From assembly GCA_029565675.1 (NCBI GenBank), contig JAKQNP010000019.1, positions 1-64,000 on the forward strand: a DNA stretch of 64,000 bases, given 5' to 3'. Numbering within the stretch: the first letter of the stretch is position 1; every line of letters begins with the position of its first letter. This stretch comes from a bacterium (GTDB lineage Bacteria > Zhuqueibacterota > Zhuqueibacteria > Residuimicrobiales > Oceaniaggregativiventaceae). Of this stretch, positions 13,470 through 22,002 are shown piece by piece. A program made the position numbers and the translations under genes. The notes under the pieces were generated by a model that worked only from the letters and a program-made list of their open reading frames with translations, was not told where the DNA came from and searched no databases.

Positions 13470-16139
13470 ATGTGGTTCACGCGGTCCATTGAGGACGTTC
13501 TGAAGAGTTTACAAGTCGATCCAGCAATCGGCCTTTCCGATGATGAGGTCAAATCCAGACAGGCACACTACGGCCTCAACAAACTGCAGGAGAAGAAAAA
13601 GAAAACCATTCTTCAGCTCTTCCTGGCGCAGCTGCAGGATTGGCTGATCTACATCTTGTTCGCCGCTATTGTGATCACCCTGTTCTTGGGTGAACATATC
13701 GATGCGATCATCATTTTCCTGGTTATCCTCACCAATGCTGTGCTGGGTGTTGCCCAGGAGGTCAAAGCCGGCAAAGCGATCGATGCGCTGCGAAAACTGT
13801 CGTCGCCCAGGACTCTGGTCAAAAGAAACGGCACGATCAGGGAAATCGATTCTGCACAAGTCGTGCCGGGTGATATCATCATCCTCGAGGCCGGCAGGTT
13901 CATCTCGGCAGATCTGCGCTTGCTCGAAGACGCGAACTTGCAGATCGACGAATCCGCCCTGACCGGCGAATCTCTGCCGGTAGCCAAAGACGCAAAGAGT
14001 ATCTCTACCGATCCCGATACGTCGCTGGGTGACCGCACCAACTGCGCCTACATGTCCACCCTGGTCACCTACGGACGCGGGGTGGGTGTGGCTGTGGAAA
14101 CCGGTATGCAAACCCAGGTCGGCCAAATCGCCGAACTCATCGAGGAAGAGGAAATGCCCACACCTCTGGAAATCCGTCTGGAGGAGCTGGGCAAATTGCT
14201 CGGCAAGATCGCGATCGCGGTCTGCGCTTTGTTCTTTTTGATCGCAGTGTTGCAGGGCAGAAATCTGCCCGAGATGTTTCTGACCGCTGTATCCCTCGCG
14301 GTCGCCTCGATTCCCGAAGGGCTGGCCGCTATCGTTGCGGTGGTCCTCTCGATCGGCGTGACCAACATGTCCAAAAGAAACGCCATCGTCAAGAGGTTGC
14401 CGGCCGTCGAAACGCTGGGATCGGTCAATATGGTTTGCTCGGATAAAACCGGGACGCTGACACAGAACAAAATGACGGTGACGAAATTTTTCACCCTGGA
14501 CCAGCGGGAAACTGCAGTGGACCAGCATATAAACCAAACGGTTCCGACTGATGCACAATTTCTTGCCAAAGCGATGACTCTCTGTTCAGACGCGACCTTT
14601 GCAGACGGCAAAGGCACGGGTGATCCCACGGAAATCGCATTGTTGATCTTTGCCGATGATCTCGGCATCGACCGCCAGCACCTGGCAGCAGCGAACGAAC
14701 GCATCGGCGAGTTTTCTTTCGATTCTGACCGCAAATTGATGTCCACGCTCTCTGCCGAAGACGGAAAACTGACCGTCTATACCAAAGGCGCCATCGATAA
14801 TTTGTTGACGATTGCAACCCGTGTTCTGATCGGGAATAAGGTTGTGCCGATCACCGCAGAGCACAAAAACCTTATTCTTGCGGCGACCGATCGAATGTCA
14901 GATCAGGCGTTGCGCGTGTTGGCGGCGGCTTACAAACCCGTGAAAGCGGCAATCAAACCGGAAGAAATGGAAAAGGATTTGATTTTCATCGGCATGGTGG
15001 GCATGATCGATCCGCCAAGAGATGAGGTCAAGCTGTCGATTCAGAAAGCGAAAAGAGCGGGAATCACCACCATCATGATCACCGGCGATCACAAAAATAC
15101 CGCTGCTGCGATTGCAAATGATCTGAACATCGCCAGGAGCAAAGATCAGGCGATTACCGGGCAGGAAATCGATGGCTATACAGATGAGGAATTTGCCGAC
15201 AGGATCGATACCTTGCGGATTTTCGCGCGTGTTTCGCCGCTGCACAAGGTCAAGATTGTCCGCGCGCTCAAAGCCAAAGGCCACATCGTTTCGATGACCG
15301 GTGACGGCGTAAACGATGCGCCTTCGCTCACCAGCGCCGACATCGGGGTGGCGATGGGCATCACCGGAACCGATGCCGCAAAAAGCGCTTCCGACATGAT
15401 CCTGACTGATGACAATTTTGCGACGATTATCTCGGCGATCGAACAGGGCAGAAATATCTACAACAACATCAAAAAATCCGTCATCTTTCTGCTGACCAGC
15501 AATCTGGGCGAAGTCGTGGCCATGTTTTTTGCCATTCTGGCCGGAATGCCTGCCCCGTTGCTGGCCACTCAGCTCTTGTGGATCAATCTCCTCACCGATT
15601 CATTGCCGGCGGTAGCCCTCGGCATGGACCCGGGCGATCCGGATGTGATGAACGAAAAACCCCGTTCGCCCAAAGAGAGCTTTTTTGCCCACGGCGCCGG
15701 TTTGCACGTCATCGCCGGCGGCGTGTTGATCGGTTTGCTGACCCTCTTCGCTTTCTGGTATGGGTTCTATGAACATGGGTACAGTCCACTGGACCGCAAC
15801 GTGCCGGACACCATTCTCGATTATGCCAGGACCATGGCCTTCATGACCATCATATCATCGCAGCTCTGGTATTCGATGGCGTTTCGCCACCACAGCAAAT
15901 CGATCTTTCAAATCGGACTGGTTTCCAACAGATATCTGATCGGTGCGATCATCCTGGGATTGCTGCTGCAATTGGTCATCATCGGCATTCCAGCTATGCA
16001 GGCTGCGTTTAAATTGCAGATGCTCGATCTGCAGGGCTGGATCCATGTTGTCCTGCTGGGCGCGATTCCGCTGGTCAGCAACGAGCTGATCAAAATCGCT
16101 TTGCGCAAAAAGTATTCGAGGTCGTTTATAGAAACCTGA
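13470..16139 (+). CDS. P-type cation ATPase, Ca2+-transporting type (P2A-like)
   Basis: An ATPase of about 889 residues. It has a cytoplasmic N-terminus and transmembrane hairpin (DWLIYILFAAIVITLFLG), the actuator motif ALTGESLPV, and IPEGLAAIVAVVLSIG in M4 (PEGL motif typical of Ca2+/Mn2+ pumps). The phosphorylation site is CSDKTGTLT with Asp325. The nucleotide-binding domain (KGAIDNLL), TGDHKNTA and MTGDGVNDAPSL follow, then six C-terminal helices. It forms an aspartyl-phosphate intermediate and exports cations at ATP expense. Specificity is inferred from family resemblance. The start at 13470 is preferred (GAGGG upstream, MWFTRSIEDVL matches family N-termini). Confidence 0.92.
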   Translation: MWFTRSIEDVLKSLQVDPAIGLSDDEVKSRQAHYGLNKLQEKKKKTILQLFLAQLQDWLIYILFAAIVITLFLGEHIDAIIIFLVILTNAVLGVAQEVKAGKAIDALRKLSSPRTLVKRNGTIREIDSAQVVPGDIIILEAGRFISADLRLLEDANLQIDESALTGESLPVAKDAKSISTDPDTSLGDRTNCAYMSTLVTYGRGVGVAVETGMQTQVGQIAELIEEEEMPTPLEIRLEELGKLLGKIAIAVCALFFLIAVLQGRNLPEMFLTAVSLAVASIPEGLAAIVAVVLSIGVTNMSKRNAIVKRLPAVETLGSVNMVCSDKTGTLTQNKMTVTKFFTLDQRETAVDQHINQTVPTDAQFLAKAMTLCSDATFADGKGTGDPTEIALLIFADDLGIDRQHLAAANERIGEFSFDSDRKLMSTLSAEDGKLTVYTKGAIDNLLTIATRVLIGNKVVPITAEHKNLILAATDRMSDQALRVLAAAYKPVKAAIKPEEMEKDLIFIGMVGMIDPPRDEVKLSIQKAKRAGITTIMITGDHKNTAAAIANDLNIARSKDQAITGQEIDGYTDEEFADRIDTLRIFARVSPLHKVKIVRALKAKGHIVSMTGDGVNDAPSLTSADIGVAMGITGTDAAKSASDMILTDDNFATIISAIEQGRNIYNNIKKSVIFLLTSNLGEVVAMFFAILAGMPAPLLATQLLWINLLTDSLPAVALGMDPGDPDVMNEKPRSPKESFFAHGAGLHVIAGGVLIGLLTLFAFWYGFYEHGYSPLDRNVPDTILDYARTMAFMTIISSQLWYSMAFRHHSKSIFQIGLVSNRYLIGAIILGLLLQLVIIGIPAMQAAFKLQMLDLQGWIHVVLLGAIPLVSNELIKIALRKKYSRSFIET

Positions 16140-16189
16140 GAAAAAATCCGCATGCTGCAGCTTTACACTGCCGCCAACCATTTGCCCCA

Positions 16190-16216
16190 GCCCGCAGATC
16201 GATACCCACTGCGGGC
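16190..16216. terminator. Hairpin between convergent genes
   Basis: GCCCGCAG (16190-16197) pairs with CTGCGGGC (16209-16216) across an 11-base loop. It lies between the convergent ends of the P-type ATPase (16139) and the YbjN-like gene (16235). Only a weak T-rich tail follows on the plus strand, so assignment as a terminator is tentative. Confidence 0.4.
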
Positions 16217-16234
16217 AGTTTGCTTGCCAGAAAA

Positions 16235-16729
16235 CTAGAATTCGTCCTTGGCGCCGGTCAATTTCTCTTCCATTTCATCGGCTGCTTCTGCGGCAAACTG
16301 CACAGCGCTGAGAAGAGATTGTTCATTGGCGTTGGCCGAAATCCGCACCATATAAAGAGCCATGTTGTCCTTCTTGGCCCATGCGCCGAGCTTTTTGGGA
16401 AAAGTATCTTCCAACAGCAAATTGGCAACATCAACGGGAAACTGGTTGTTCTCAGAGCGATAGGCATAAGCCCAGATCTCTCGTATTTCCATATTCCCAT
16501 ACTCCATGGTGCTGGAAAAGATGAAAGCCAGCTGCGTTCTGCCGTTTCCCACATCAACAACAACCTTGAAATCCCCGTCCTTGTCGATGGTAAAACCGAT
16601 TTCTTTCGCCTGCAAAATCTTTTCGATCCGCGCATCATGCGCCGGCGTGTCATCTCCGAGCTGTGCCCATACCGGACAAACCATAAACCACAACAAACCT
16701 ACCAGGATCACCAGGTAATTTGGCCGCAT
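16235..16729 (-). CDS. Secreted YbjN-like domain protein
   Basis: A 164-residue exported protein with a cleavable signal peptide (MRPNYLVILVGLLWFMVCPVWA-Q). The mature part resembles the YbjN / type III chaperone-like fold: a helix (HDARIEKILQAKEIGFTIDK), a beta sheet (FKVVVDVGNGRTQLAFIFSS, IREIWAYAYRS) and C-terminal helices (LSAVQFAAEAADEMEEKL). The biochemical role of such exported versions is not established. AAAGGAG lies eight bases before the ATG. It is transcribed convergently with the Ca2+-type ATPase. Confidence 0.6.
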   Translation of the reverse strand: MRPNYLVILVGLLWFMVCPVWAQLGDDTPAHDARIEKILQAKEIGFTIDKDGDFKVVVDVGNGRTQLAFIFSSTMEYGNMEIREIWAYAYRSENNQFPVDVANLLLEDTFPKKLGAWAKKDNMALYMVRISANANEQSLLSAVQFAAEAADEMEEKLTGAKDEF

Positions 16730-16798
16730 TTCGAGTTCTCCTTTGGTTGATGTCTCATTCGACTTACATCAGGCTTCCTTGTAACGAGGAAAACGAAA

Positions 16799-16835
16799 TA
16801 AAAAAACCGCCCCATCGCTGATCATCAGATCAGCG
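16799..16835 (-). terminator. Terminator candidate for the DUF3160 gene
   Basis: On the minus strand, downstream of the DUF3160 stop (16897), an 8-bp stem (CGCTGATC/GATCAGCG, 16816-16835) is followed after a short GC-rich stretch by a run of T residues (complement of 16799-16806). The T-run is offset from the stem by about nine bases, so confidence is moderate. Confidence 0.5.
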
Positions 16836-16896
16836 GAGCGCGACCCCGCAGGCCGCTGCTCTTGCGGCCGAGGAGGCGCGCGCAGCCGCCGCGATG

Positions 16897-19380
16897 CTAT
16901 CTGATCAACAACATTTTTTGCTTTGTCAACGACTGGTTTATCCAGAGACAATAGACATAGACTCCCGAACTCACCGGCACGCCATGCTGATTTTGGCCGT
17001 TCCACCTGTAAGAATGGCTGCCGGACGATTGCCAGGCGTCAACCAAACAGCAGATTTCCTGCCCTCGCAGGTTATAGATCTTCAGGGTGACTCTGGCGGG
17101 TTCCTGCAAATCATAACAAAGCAAGGTCGATGAATTAAAGGGATTCGGATAATTCGCCAGCGCAATTGCAGGCAAAGATGCACTCGATCCTTGTTTTGCA
17201 ACTGTGGTAAATTGCTTATGGTACAGGTAATCGGGCATATCAGTGTAATATTCCGGCTGCGGACTCTGCAAATCCATCAAACTGTCGCACCATTTCGGCA
17301 TGGCCGGGGCGCGTTGATTGTTCAGCATCTCCCGCCACTCTTCGTCGTTCAAACGATCGGCAACAGGTTGGACAAATTCGTAATAGGCAAACACCGCACC
17401 CCGGGTTAGGCGCGTATTTCCACCTTCGTTCACGATGACAAATATTTCCAAAGGATAACCCACTCCCTCTTCGAGACAGCGATCGGTATTCGAATCGGTG
17501 TGCACATCGGCGACCACCGCCATGTCATCGGTGTTGCTGCGCCAGGGATTCTGCGGATCCGGATATTCGGACACCAGATCCTGCATGGCTTTGCCGAAAC
17601 AAAAAATATTCTCGTATTCTTCGGTCGTCAGGGGTGCATTCTCGAGCTCTTTAATCGAAACATCCCGCAAAAAGAGAAGCAAAGCTTCGAACAAATCGAG
17701 TTTGTCGCCAAATCCGTCGATCAGCAGGTCAAAATTCTCCAGACCCGTTTTCGTGTAATCGACCAGACTCGCCAATCTGGCATAGAGGTGGGGATTTGGC
17801 TCGACATAGCTTTTGGGCGGGTCCGGAGGAATGCCACAGGGAGTCGTGCTCTGCTTGCCGTACAGGATGGTGTCGTGCCGCAGCTCCGCCCAGGAAGCCA
17901 AAGCGGTCATCAGTTCTTTGTTCGCCCATGCCCGGGTTTGCATAAAATAGGGGTAACCGTTTCCCTTGTCATACAGCAAAGGCTGCAGACAATAGAGCCA
18001 GTTCTAATAGAGATTTTGCGCCCAGGTTTCCGCCGGTAACTCCTTGAATTCGCGGTTGAATTCAGCGATCTTTTGGCCATAGCCCTCATAGGCAGTCTCC
18101 TGATAGAGCGAATCGAGGAGCACATAGGCGGGCTCTGAGCCCAGAATCGCCATGACGTCAAGCGCTTTGGGCATCCATCGCTGCTGCGCGGCCGTGCCGA
18201 CATCAGGATAAACCAGATGCGCGAACAGATAGGAATCGGGTATAAAGCGTTGCCCCATGAACCGAAAGCCTTTGTACTTAACGTAGGTGCCATAAATCCA
18301 GTTGGGGATTTTCGGCCCGTGCAATTTTTGCACTTCTGCAATAAAAGCATCGAGCAACACTGGATCGGCCAGGCTGTCCGGCGATAGGGAACTGAATGCT
18401 TTGCCATAGATTTGTTCAGCAATCGTCCGATACTCAACCACACCGGGATCATCGGTTTTTCCGCTAAAGAATGCCGTCGGCTGGTAGATCACCTCATACT
18501 GGTGCAAGAGCGGTCGGCAGTCGTTTTCCAGCTGCAGGAGCATCTGCACCAGCAACAGCGCCTGCAGCGTGTGGCGTGAGGACAGCGGACCAAACAGCTC
18601 GGGTTCCATGGTGAAAATCGTCCACCCATACCACATCATGGTTTTAAAAAAAGCCTGCAGGGTGTCGCCGCCGGTATAGTGCCCTCGCACCTTGAACTGG
18701 CTGTAATCCATTTGCGAAAAATCGCCCAGTATCGGTGAATAATCAAAACCCGCATGCCCTTCAATCAGATCGATTTCCCTGTCGACAAGCGTGGAAACGG
18801 TATCGGGAACATCCGTATCTGGCCCATAGAGCAGCTTGAGGGCAACGCTTAAAAATGCGGTGTTGCTGTAAACAGCTTCCCTGGCCAGAATTTGATCTGT
18901 GGTCGCCAACTGCGACGCGCTCTCGACAAGAAGCTTTTCGGTCAACCCGCTCAAACGATCGAACAGATGCTGGGTTTCAATCTCGGCGAGCAGGCGATCG
19001 AAAAGAACATGATAGGTATGGAGGACTGCATCAGTGGTGACAAAGATCGGCGTCCCGTTCCAGGTGCAATGGTTGTACACATCGAAAAGCTGGCGATAGG
19101 GGCTCTTTTTTACGGTAAAGTGATTCTGCAACAGCAGGCTCGAATCTTTTGCCGTGAACCGCCATGCAAAATCTTGAAAATTGGTCACATTGGAAAAATC
19201 GGCTGGTACGCTTGACAATGGAACTTGCGGCGTGAATTCTGCGCCATAGGGGTGATATAAAGCGAAATCGGTTGCACAATCGCTGCGGATATCGGCAAGC
19301 ATTTGGGCGTTTGCCGCATATTGAAATGCACCTCCCATGATGATCAGGAGTGCAACCAGAAACTGAATTGACTTTTTCAT
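16897..19380 (-). pseudogene. DUF3160-family exported protein with T9SS-type sorting domain, split by in-frame TAG
   Basis: The frame is continuous from 19380 to 16897 (about 827 codons) apart from one TAG at 18004-18006. Codons after it continue the same protein (NWLYCLQPLLYDKGNGYPYF, ELRHDTILYGKQ), so the cause is a single base change (e.g. from TGG, Trp), not a frameshift. The first part has a signal peptide (about 1-25) and DUF3160 helical repeats (IFVTTDAVLHTYHVLFDRLL). The C-terminus has a linker and a FlgD-like sorting domain (YPNPFNSSTLLCYDL, VTLKIYNLRGQEI, GVPVSSGVYVY) for type IX-like secretion. Two shorter products (18004-19380, and 16897-17979 from a TTG) are the literal open frames. 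The function of DUF3160 is unknown. It may be a pseudogene, a readthrough gene or a sequence error. Confidence 0.75.
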
Positions 19381-19746
19381 GACAACACCTTATGACAGCG
19401 ATCGGGATGCTGATGCTTTCTCCTGCCAAAGATTACCTATTGGGCAAGTCTGCAACTTTTCGTCAGGTTGAATTTTATCATGCCCATACTTTTATATAGC
19501 CAAAATCGATGCGTTTTGCAAATAAAATCTCTAAATTTCACCAAATTGGTATTGCTGGAGCCGCTCTGCCGCAGCGACCAGTCCGAAAGCGATGCCGCTG
19601 ATTTTGCATTGCAAGTTCAGCGAATGGGTTGCTCTATCCAGATCCGATAGCAATAAAAGATTTGTTTTCCAGCCGGCAAAAGAATACTTTAGGGTGTGAT
19701 CGCACCAAATCGAAATCGCCAATCATCTCTACAATCGGAGGCGCGC
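19381..19746. other. Divergent intergenic region, no gene seen
   Basis: About 365 bp between the divergently read DUF3160 gene and the six-hairpin-type gene. It is A+T-rich around 19480-19560 and presumably holds both promoters, but no consensus promoter, operator or conserved hairpin was convincing. Confidence 0.4.
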
Positions 19747-20838
19747 ATGAAACAATTTCGTTTTATCGCTATCGTCATGCTGCTGGTTCTTCTTCTTTTG
19801 CTCGTTTTGTTGACGCAAAAAGTCAATCAGCCGGAGATGCGTCCGCAGCAGCAAAAGACCGAGCAAGATTCGCTGCTATTTTATCGCCTTTGCGACCATT
19901 TTGTCGACCTCTACCCCGCGTGGGACAGGGAAAACTACCGCGCATCCTACGCAGTGCGCGCCCTGGCGGTGGCGTATGAAAAGACCGGGAACAGCAAATA
20001 TTTTGCTCCCTGCCTCGCATGGGCAGACTCGATGGTCATCAAGCAGTCCGGCATGACTGTGCCCGGCGCCTATTTTATGGGATATTTTCGTCAGCCCGGC
20101 GAACCCAGCGGCCAATGGTTTGTCGCCGATGCGAGCTGCATAGCCATGGGCGTGCTCGCCACCGCGATGCGCTGCAAAGACGAAAACACTCGTCGAACGT
20201 ACCTCGAATCGGTCAAAAGCTATGCCGCGCAGGTCCTACAAAATTATGTGCGGGAATCTGGCGGCATCACCGACGGTATTTGGGACGACAGCGATGAGGA
20301 GTGGTGGTGCTCGACCAGCCTGTTCGCATCTCTGGCCTATCTGATGTTCGAGCAAACCGGCGAGCAGAGTTATCTGGATATCGGCAATGAGGCAGTGGAT
20401 TGGCTCTTTGAGTTCGACTACAACACGGCCACCACACCGAGCTTTGACAAGCAAGGTGCACCGACGGTGATCTTTTACACTCTCGAAGCCTTGACTGCCG
20501 GATGGCCGCATCTGCAAGGAGAACGCCGCGAACGGGCACAAGCCCTGTTAGGCGTTTATGTGGATTGGGTCATTCAGAACATCGATCGCAATTTCAGCAC
20601 GTATATCGGCAATTGGGGCGCCAAAATCGGTGGACTGCCATTTCACCTGCTCTTTTTCGAAAGAGCAACGGCATCGCAATCGCCGGAAAAGGCAAATGCG
20701 GCAGGACAATTGGCAAGGGAGATCCTTGACTATCTGGCCGTTACCCCCTTTGATGATTTTCAGCGTTCGACTTTTGCCGCTTTTTCTCTGACCGAGCGAC
20801 TCTACCCCGATGCGGTCTACCACAGGCCGGCAGAATAG
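19747..20838 (+). CDS. Membrane-anchored (alpha/alpha)6-barrel protein, glycosidase-like
   Basis: A 363-residue protein with an N-terminal hydrophobic anchor or signal (MKQFRFIAIVMLLVLLLLLVLL). The rest is built of alternating helical hairpins of the six-hairpin glycosidase type: YRLCDHFVDLYPAW, YAVRALAVAYEKTGN, DASCIAMGVLATAMRCKD, STSLFASLAYLMFEQTG and TVIFYTLEALTAGWP. No named catalytic motif was recognised, so an enzymatic role (polysaccharide lyase, epimerase or hydrolase) is inferred from fold only. GGAGG lies six bases upstream of the ATG at 19747; an in-frame upstream start is less likely. Confidence 0.6.
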   Translation: MKQFRFIAIVMLLVLLLLLVLLTQKVNQPEMRPQQQKTEQDSLLFYRLCDHFVDLYPAWDRENYRASYAVRALAVAYEKTGNSKYFAPCLAWADSMVIKQSGMTVPGAYFMGYFRQPGEPSGQWFVADASCIAMGVLATAMRCKDENTRRTYLESVKSYAAQVLQNYVRESGGITDGIWDDSDEEWWCSTSLFASLAYLMFEQTGEQSYLDIGNEAVDWLFEFDYNTATTPSFDKQGAPTVIFYTLEALTAGWPHLQGERRERAQALLGVYVDWVIQNIDRNFSTYIGNWGAKIGGLPFHLLFFERATASQSPEKANAAGQLAREILDYLAVTPFDDFQRSTFAAFSLTERLYPDAVYHRPAE

Positions 20839-20882
20839 GAAAATTCCGGCGCATCCGCTTCCGCCATCGACAGGAAAAGCAA

Positions 20883-20956
20883 CCGGCCGACCATGCCCCC
20901 GATCGAAGATCGCCTCAACGGCATCTGCGATAGGATTACCGGGCATGGTCGGCCGG
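20883..20956. terminator. Perfect 16-bp inverted repeat between convergent genes
   Basis: CCGGCCGACCATGCCC (20883-20898) and its exact complement (20941-20956) flank 42 bases that contain a smaller hairpin (GATC-GAA-GATC). It lies between the convergent ends of the six-hairpin gene (20838) and dodecin (21008). A bidirectional terminator or structured 3' RNA is likely, but there is no T-tract and the arm length is unusual. Confidence 0.5.
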
Positions 20957-21007
20957 GCTATTTGTACTCTTTCCCCTCCACTGACCTGATTTCGCTTGAC
21001 TCTGACC

Positions 21008-21211
21008 CTAATCCTTCAGCACAAACGTTATCTTCATGATCACGCGGTATTCGACGATCTTGCCCTTTTCCACCACGACCTTCATATCCTTGATCCAGGC
21101 GCCAGAGACATTTTCCAGCGTCTTGTTGGCCCGCACGATACCTTTTTCAATGGCATCCTGAAAACTCTTGGGTGAAGAAGAAATGATTTCACTGATCTTG
21201 GCAATGCTCAT
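21008..21211 (-). CDS. Dodecin family flavin-binding protein
   Basis: A 67-residue protein matching dodecin over its full length: KISEIISSSPKSFQDAIEKG (helix), then RANKTLENVSGAWIKDMKVV with the flavin-contacting tryptophan near residue 39, then the last strand VEYRVIMKITFVL. Dodecins form 12-subunit shells that bind and buffer riboflavin, FMN or FAD, or CoA, in the cytoplasm. AAGGAGG precedes the ATG by about six bases. It appears to be monocistronic. Confidence 0.93.
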   Translation of the reverse strand: MSIAKISEIISSSPKSFQDAIEKGIVRANKTLENVSGAWIKDMKVVVEKGKIVEYRVIMKITFVLKD

Positions 21212-21265
21212 GGAGACCTCCTTCTTGATGCGTTGAATAGACCCAGGAATTGGCCAAGTACACGG

Positions 21266-21799
21266 TCATCCCTGGAGTTGTTGGGTTTTCACTTCTGCAT
21301 GAACGATGACGGCGATTTCTTGTGCCAAAGCGGCACAAGACTCGTAGCTGTCGCAACGAGCGAGCAAAATTGGCTTTCCTGTTTTGCTCTGCAACAGCAG
21401 ATCAGCACCAACACGCGCGGTTTTTTGAGGGTGCAACTGGATAAGAACCGCCTGCACATCATCAAACTCCAGCAAACGATGTTTGTTTTGAAAAACCGCG
21501 CGCACTTTTTTGTTAAAGATCAAGCGACTGCCGACAAAAGTCTGGCGAGCCATCGCCACAATCGGGATGAGCGGGGCGAGCAGCAAGATGATGATCGGCG
21601 GCCCTTCCTTCAACACTTGCCAAATCGATTGCCAGATCGTTGGACCAGTCGTCAAATCGAAAGAAGACAATATCGACCCATACCAAAAAGCGAAGAACAC
21701 CAGGCCAATCACCAGGGGTACCAGCGACCGTCGCCTGTCGATTCGCAAATAGGCAATGTCCTCTCCCAACCAATTGAGTGTCATACGTCTGAATTCCAT
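21266..21799 (-). CDS. Hypothetical membrane protein, two transmembrane segments
   Basis: A 177-residue protein starting at 21799, where GAGG sits five bases upstream; an in-frame ATG at 21871 is a weaker alternative. Two hydrophobic segments (LVPLVIGLVFFAFWYGSIL, about 27-45, and PPIIILLLAPLIPIVAMA, about 66-83) are followed by a cytoplasmic domain of about 95 residues. This contains VGSRLIFNKKVRAVFQNKHR and FDDVQAVLIQL, a layout reminiscent of PH-like/bPH domains in small bacterial membrane proteins. No specific family is assigned. It lies just upstream of dodecin on the same strand with a 54-bp gap. Confidence 0.6.
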   Translation of the reverse strand: MEFRRMTLNWLGEDIAYLRIDRRRSLVPLVIGLVFFAFWYGSILSSFDLTTGPTIWQSIWQVLKEGPPIIILLLAPLIPIVAMARQTFVGSRLIFNKKVRAVFQNKHRLLEFDDVQAVLIQLHPQKTARVGADLLLQSKTGKPILLARCDSYESCAALAQEIAVIVHAEVKTQQLQG

Positions 21800-22002
21800 T
21801 TCAACCTCGGAAATTGAATAGGGCTGCAAGCAGCCTGCCTGAGAACAATCATTCTTATATATATACGGCAAGGGAGTGCAAAGTATTCCCTAAATTATGA
21901 GCCGATCGCCGGCAAAAAGCAGTTGTTTCCCGAACTATTTTTTCCTACTATAAAGCAAGCCTCTATAAGCTCAATCCTGCCGTATCAATTGAGGAAAAAT
22001 CC

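Noticed and set aside
13509-14558. Minus-strand 349-codon open frame opposite the P-type ATPase
   Set aside because: His/Asp/Gln-rich low-information translation typical of antisense of a GC-biased gene; no motifs.
18004-18006. Amber codon as evidence for genome-wide TAG reassignment
   Set aside because: Several intact genes in the window end normally at TAG, so the interruption is local.
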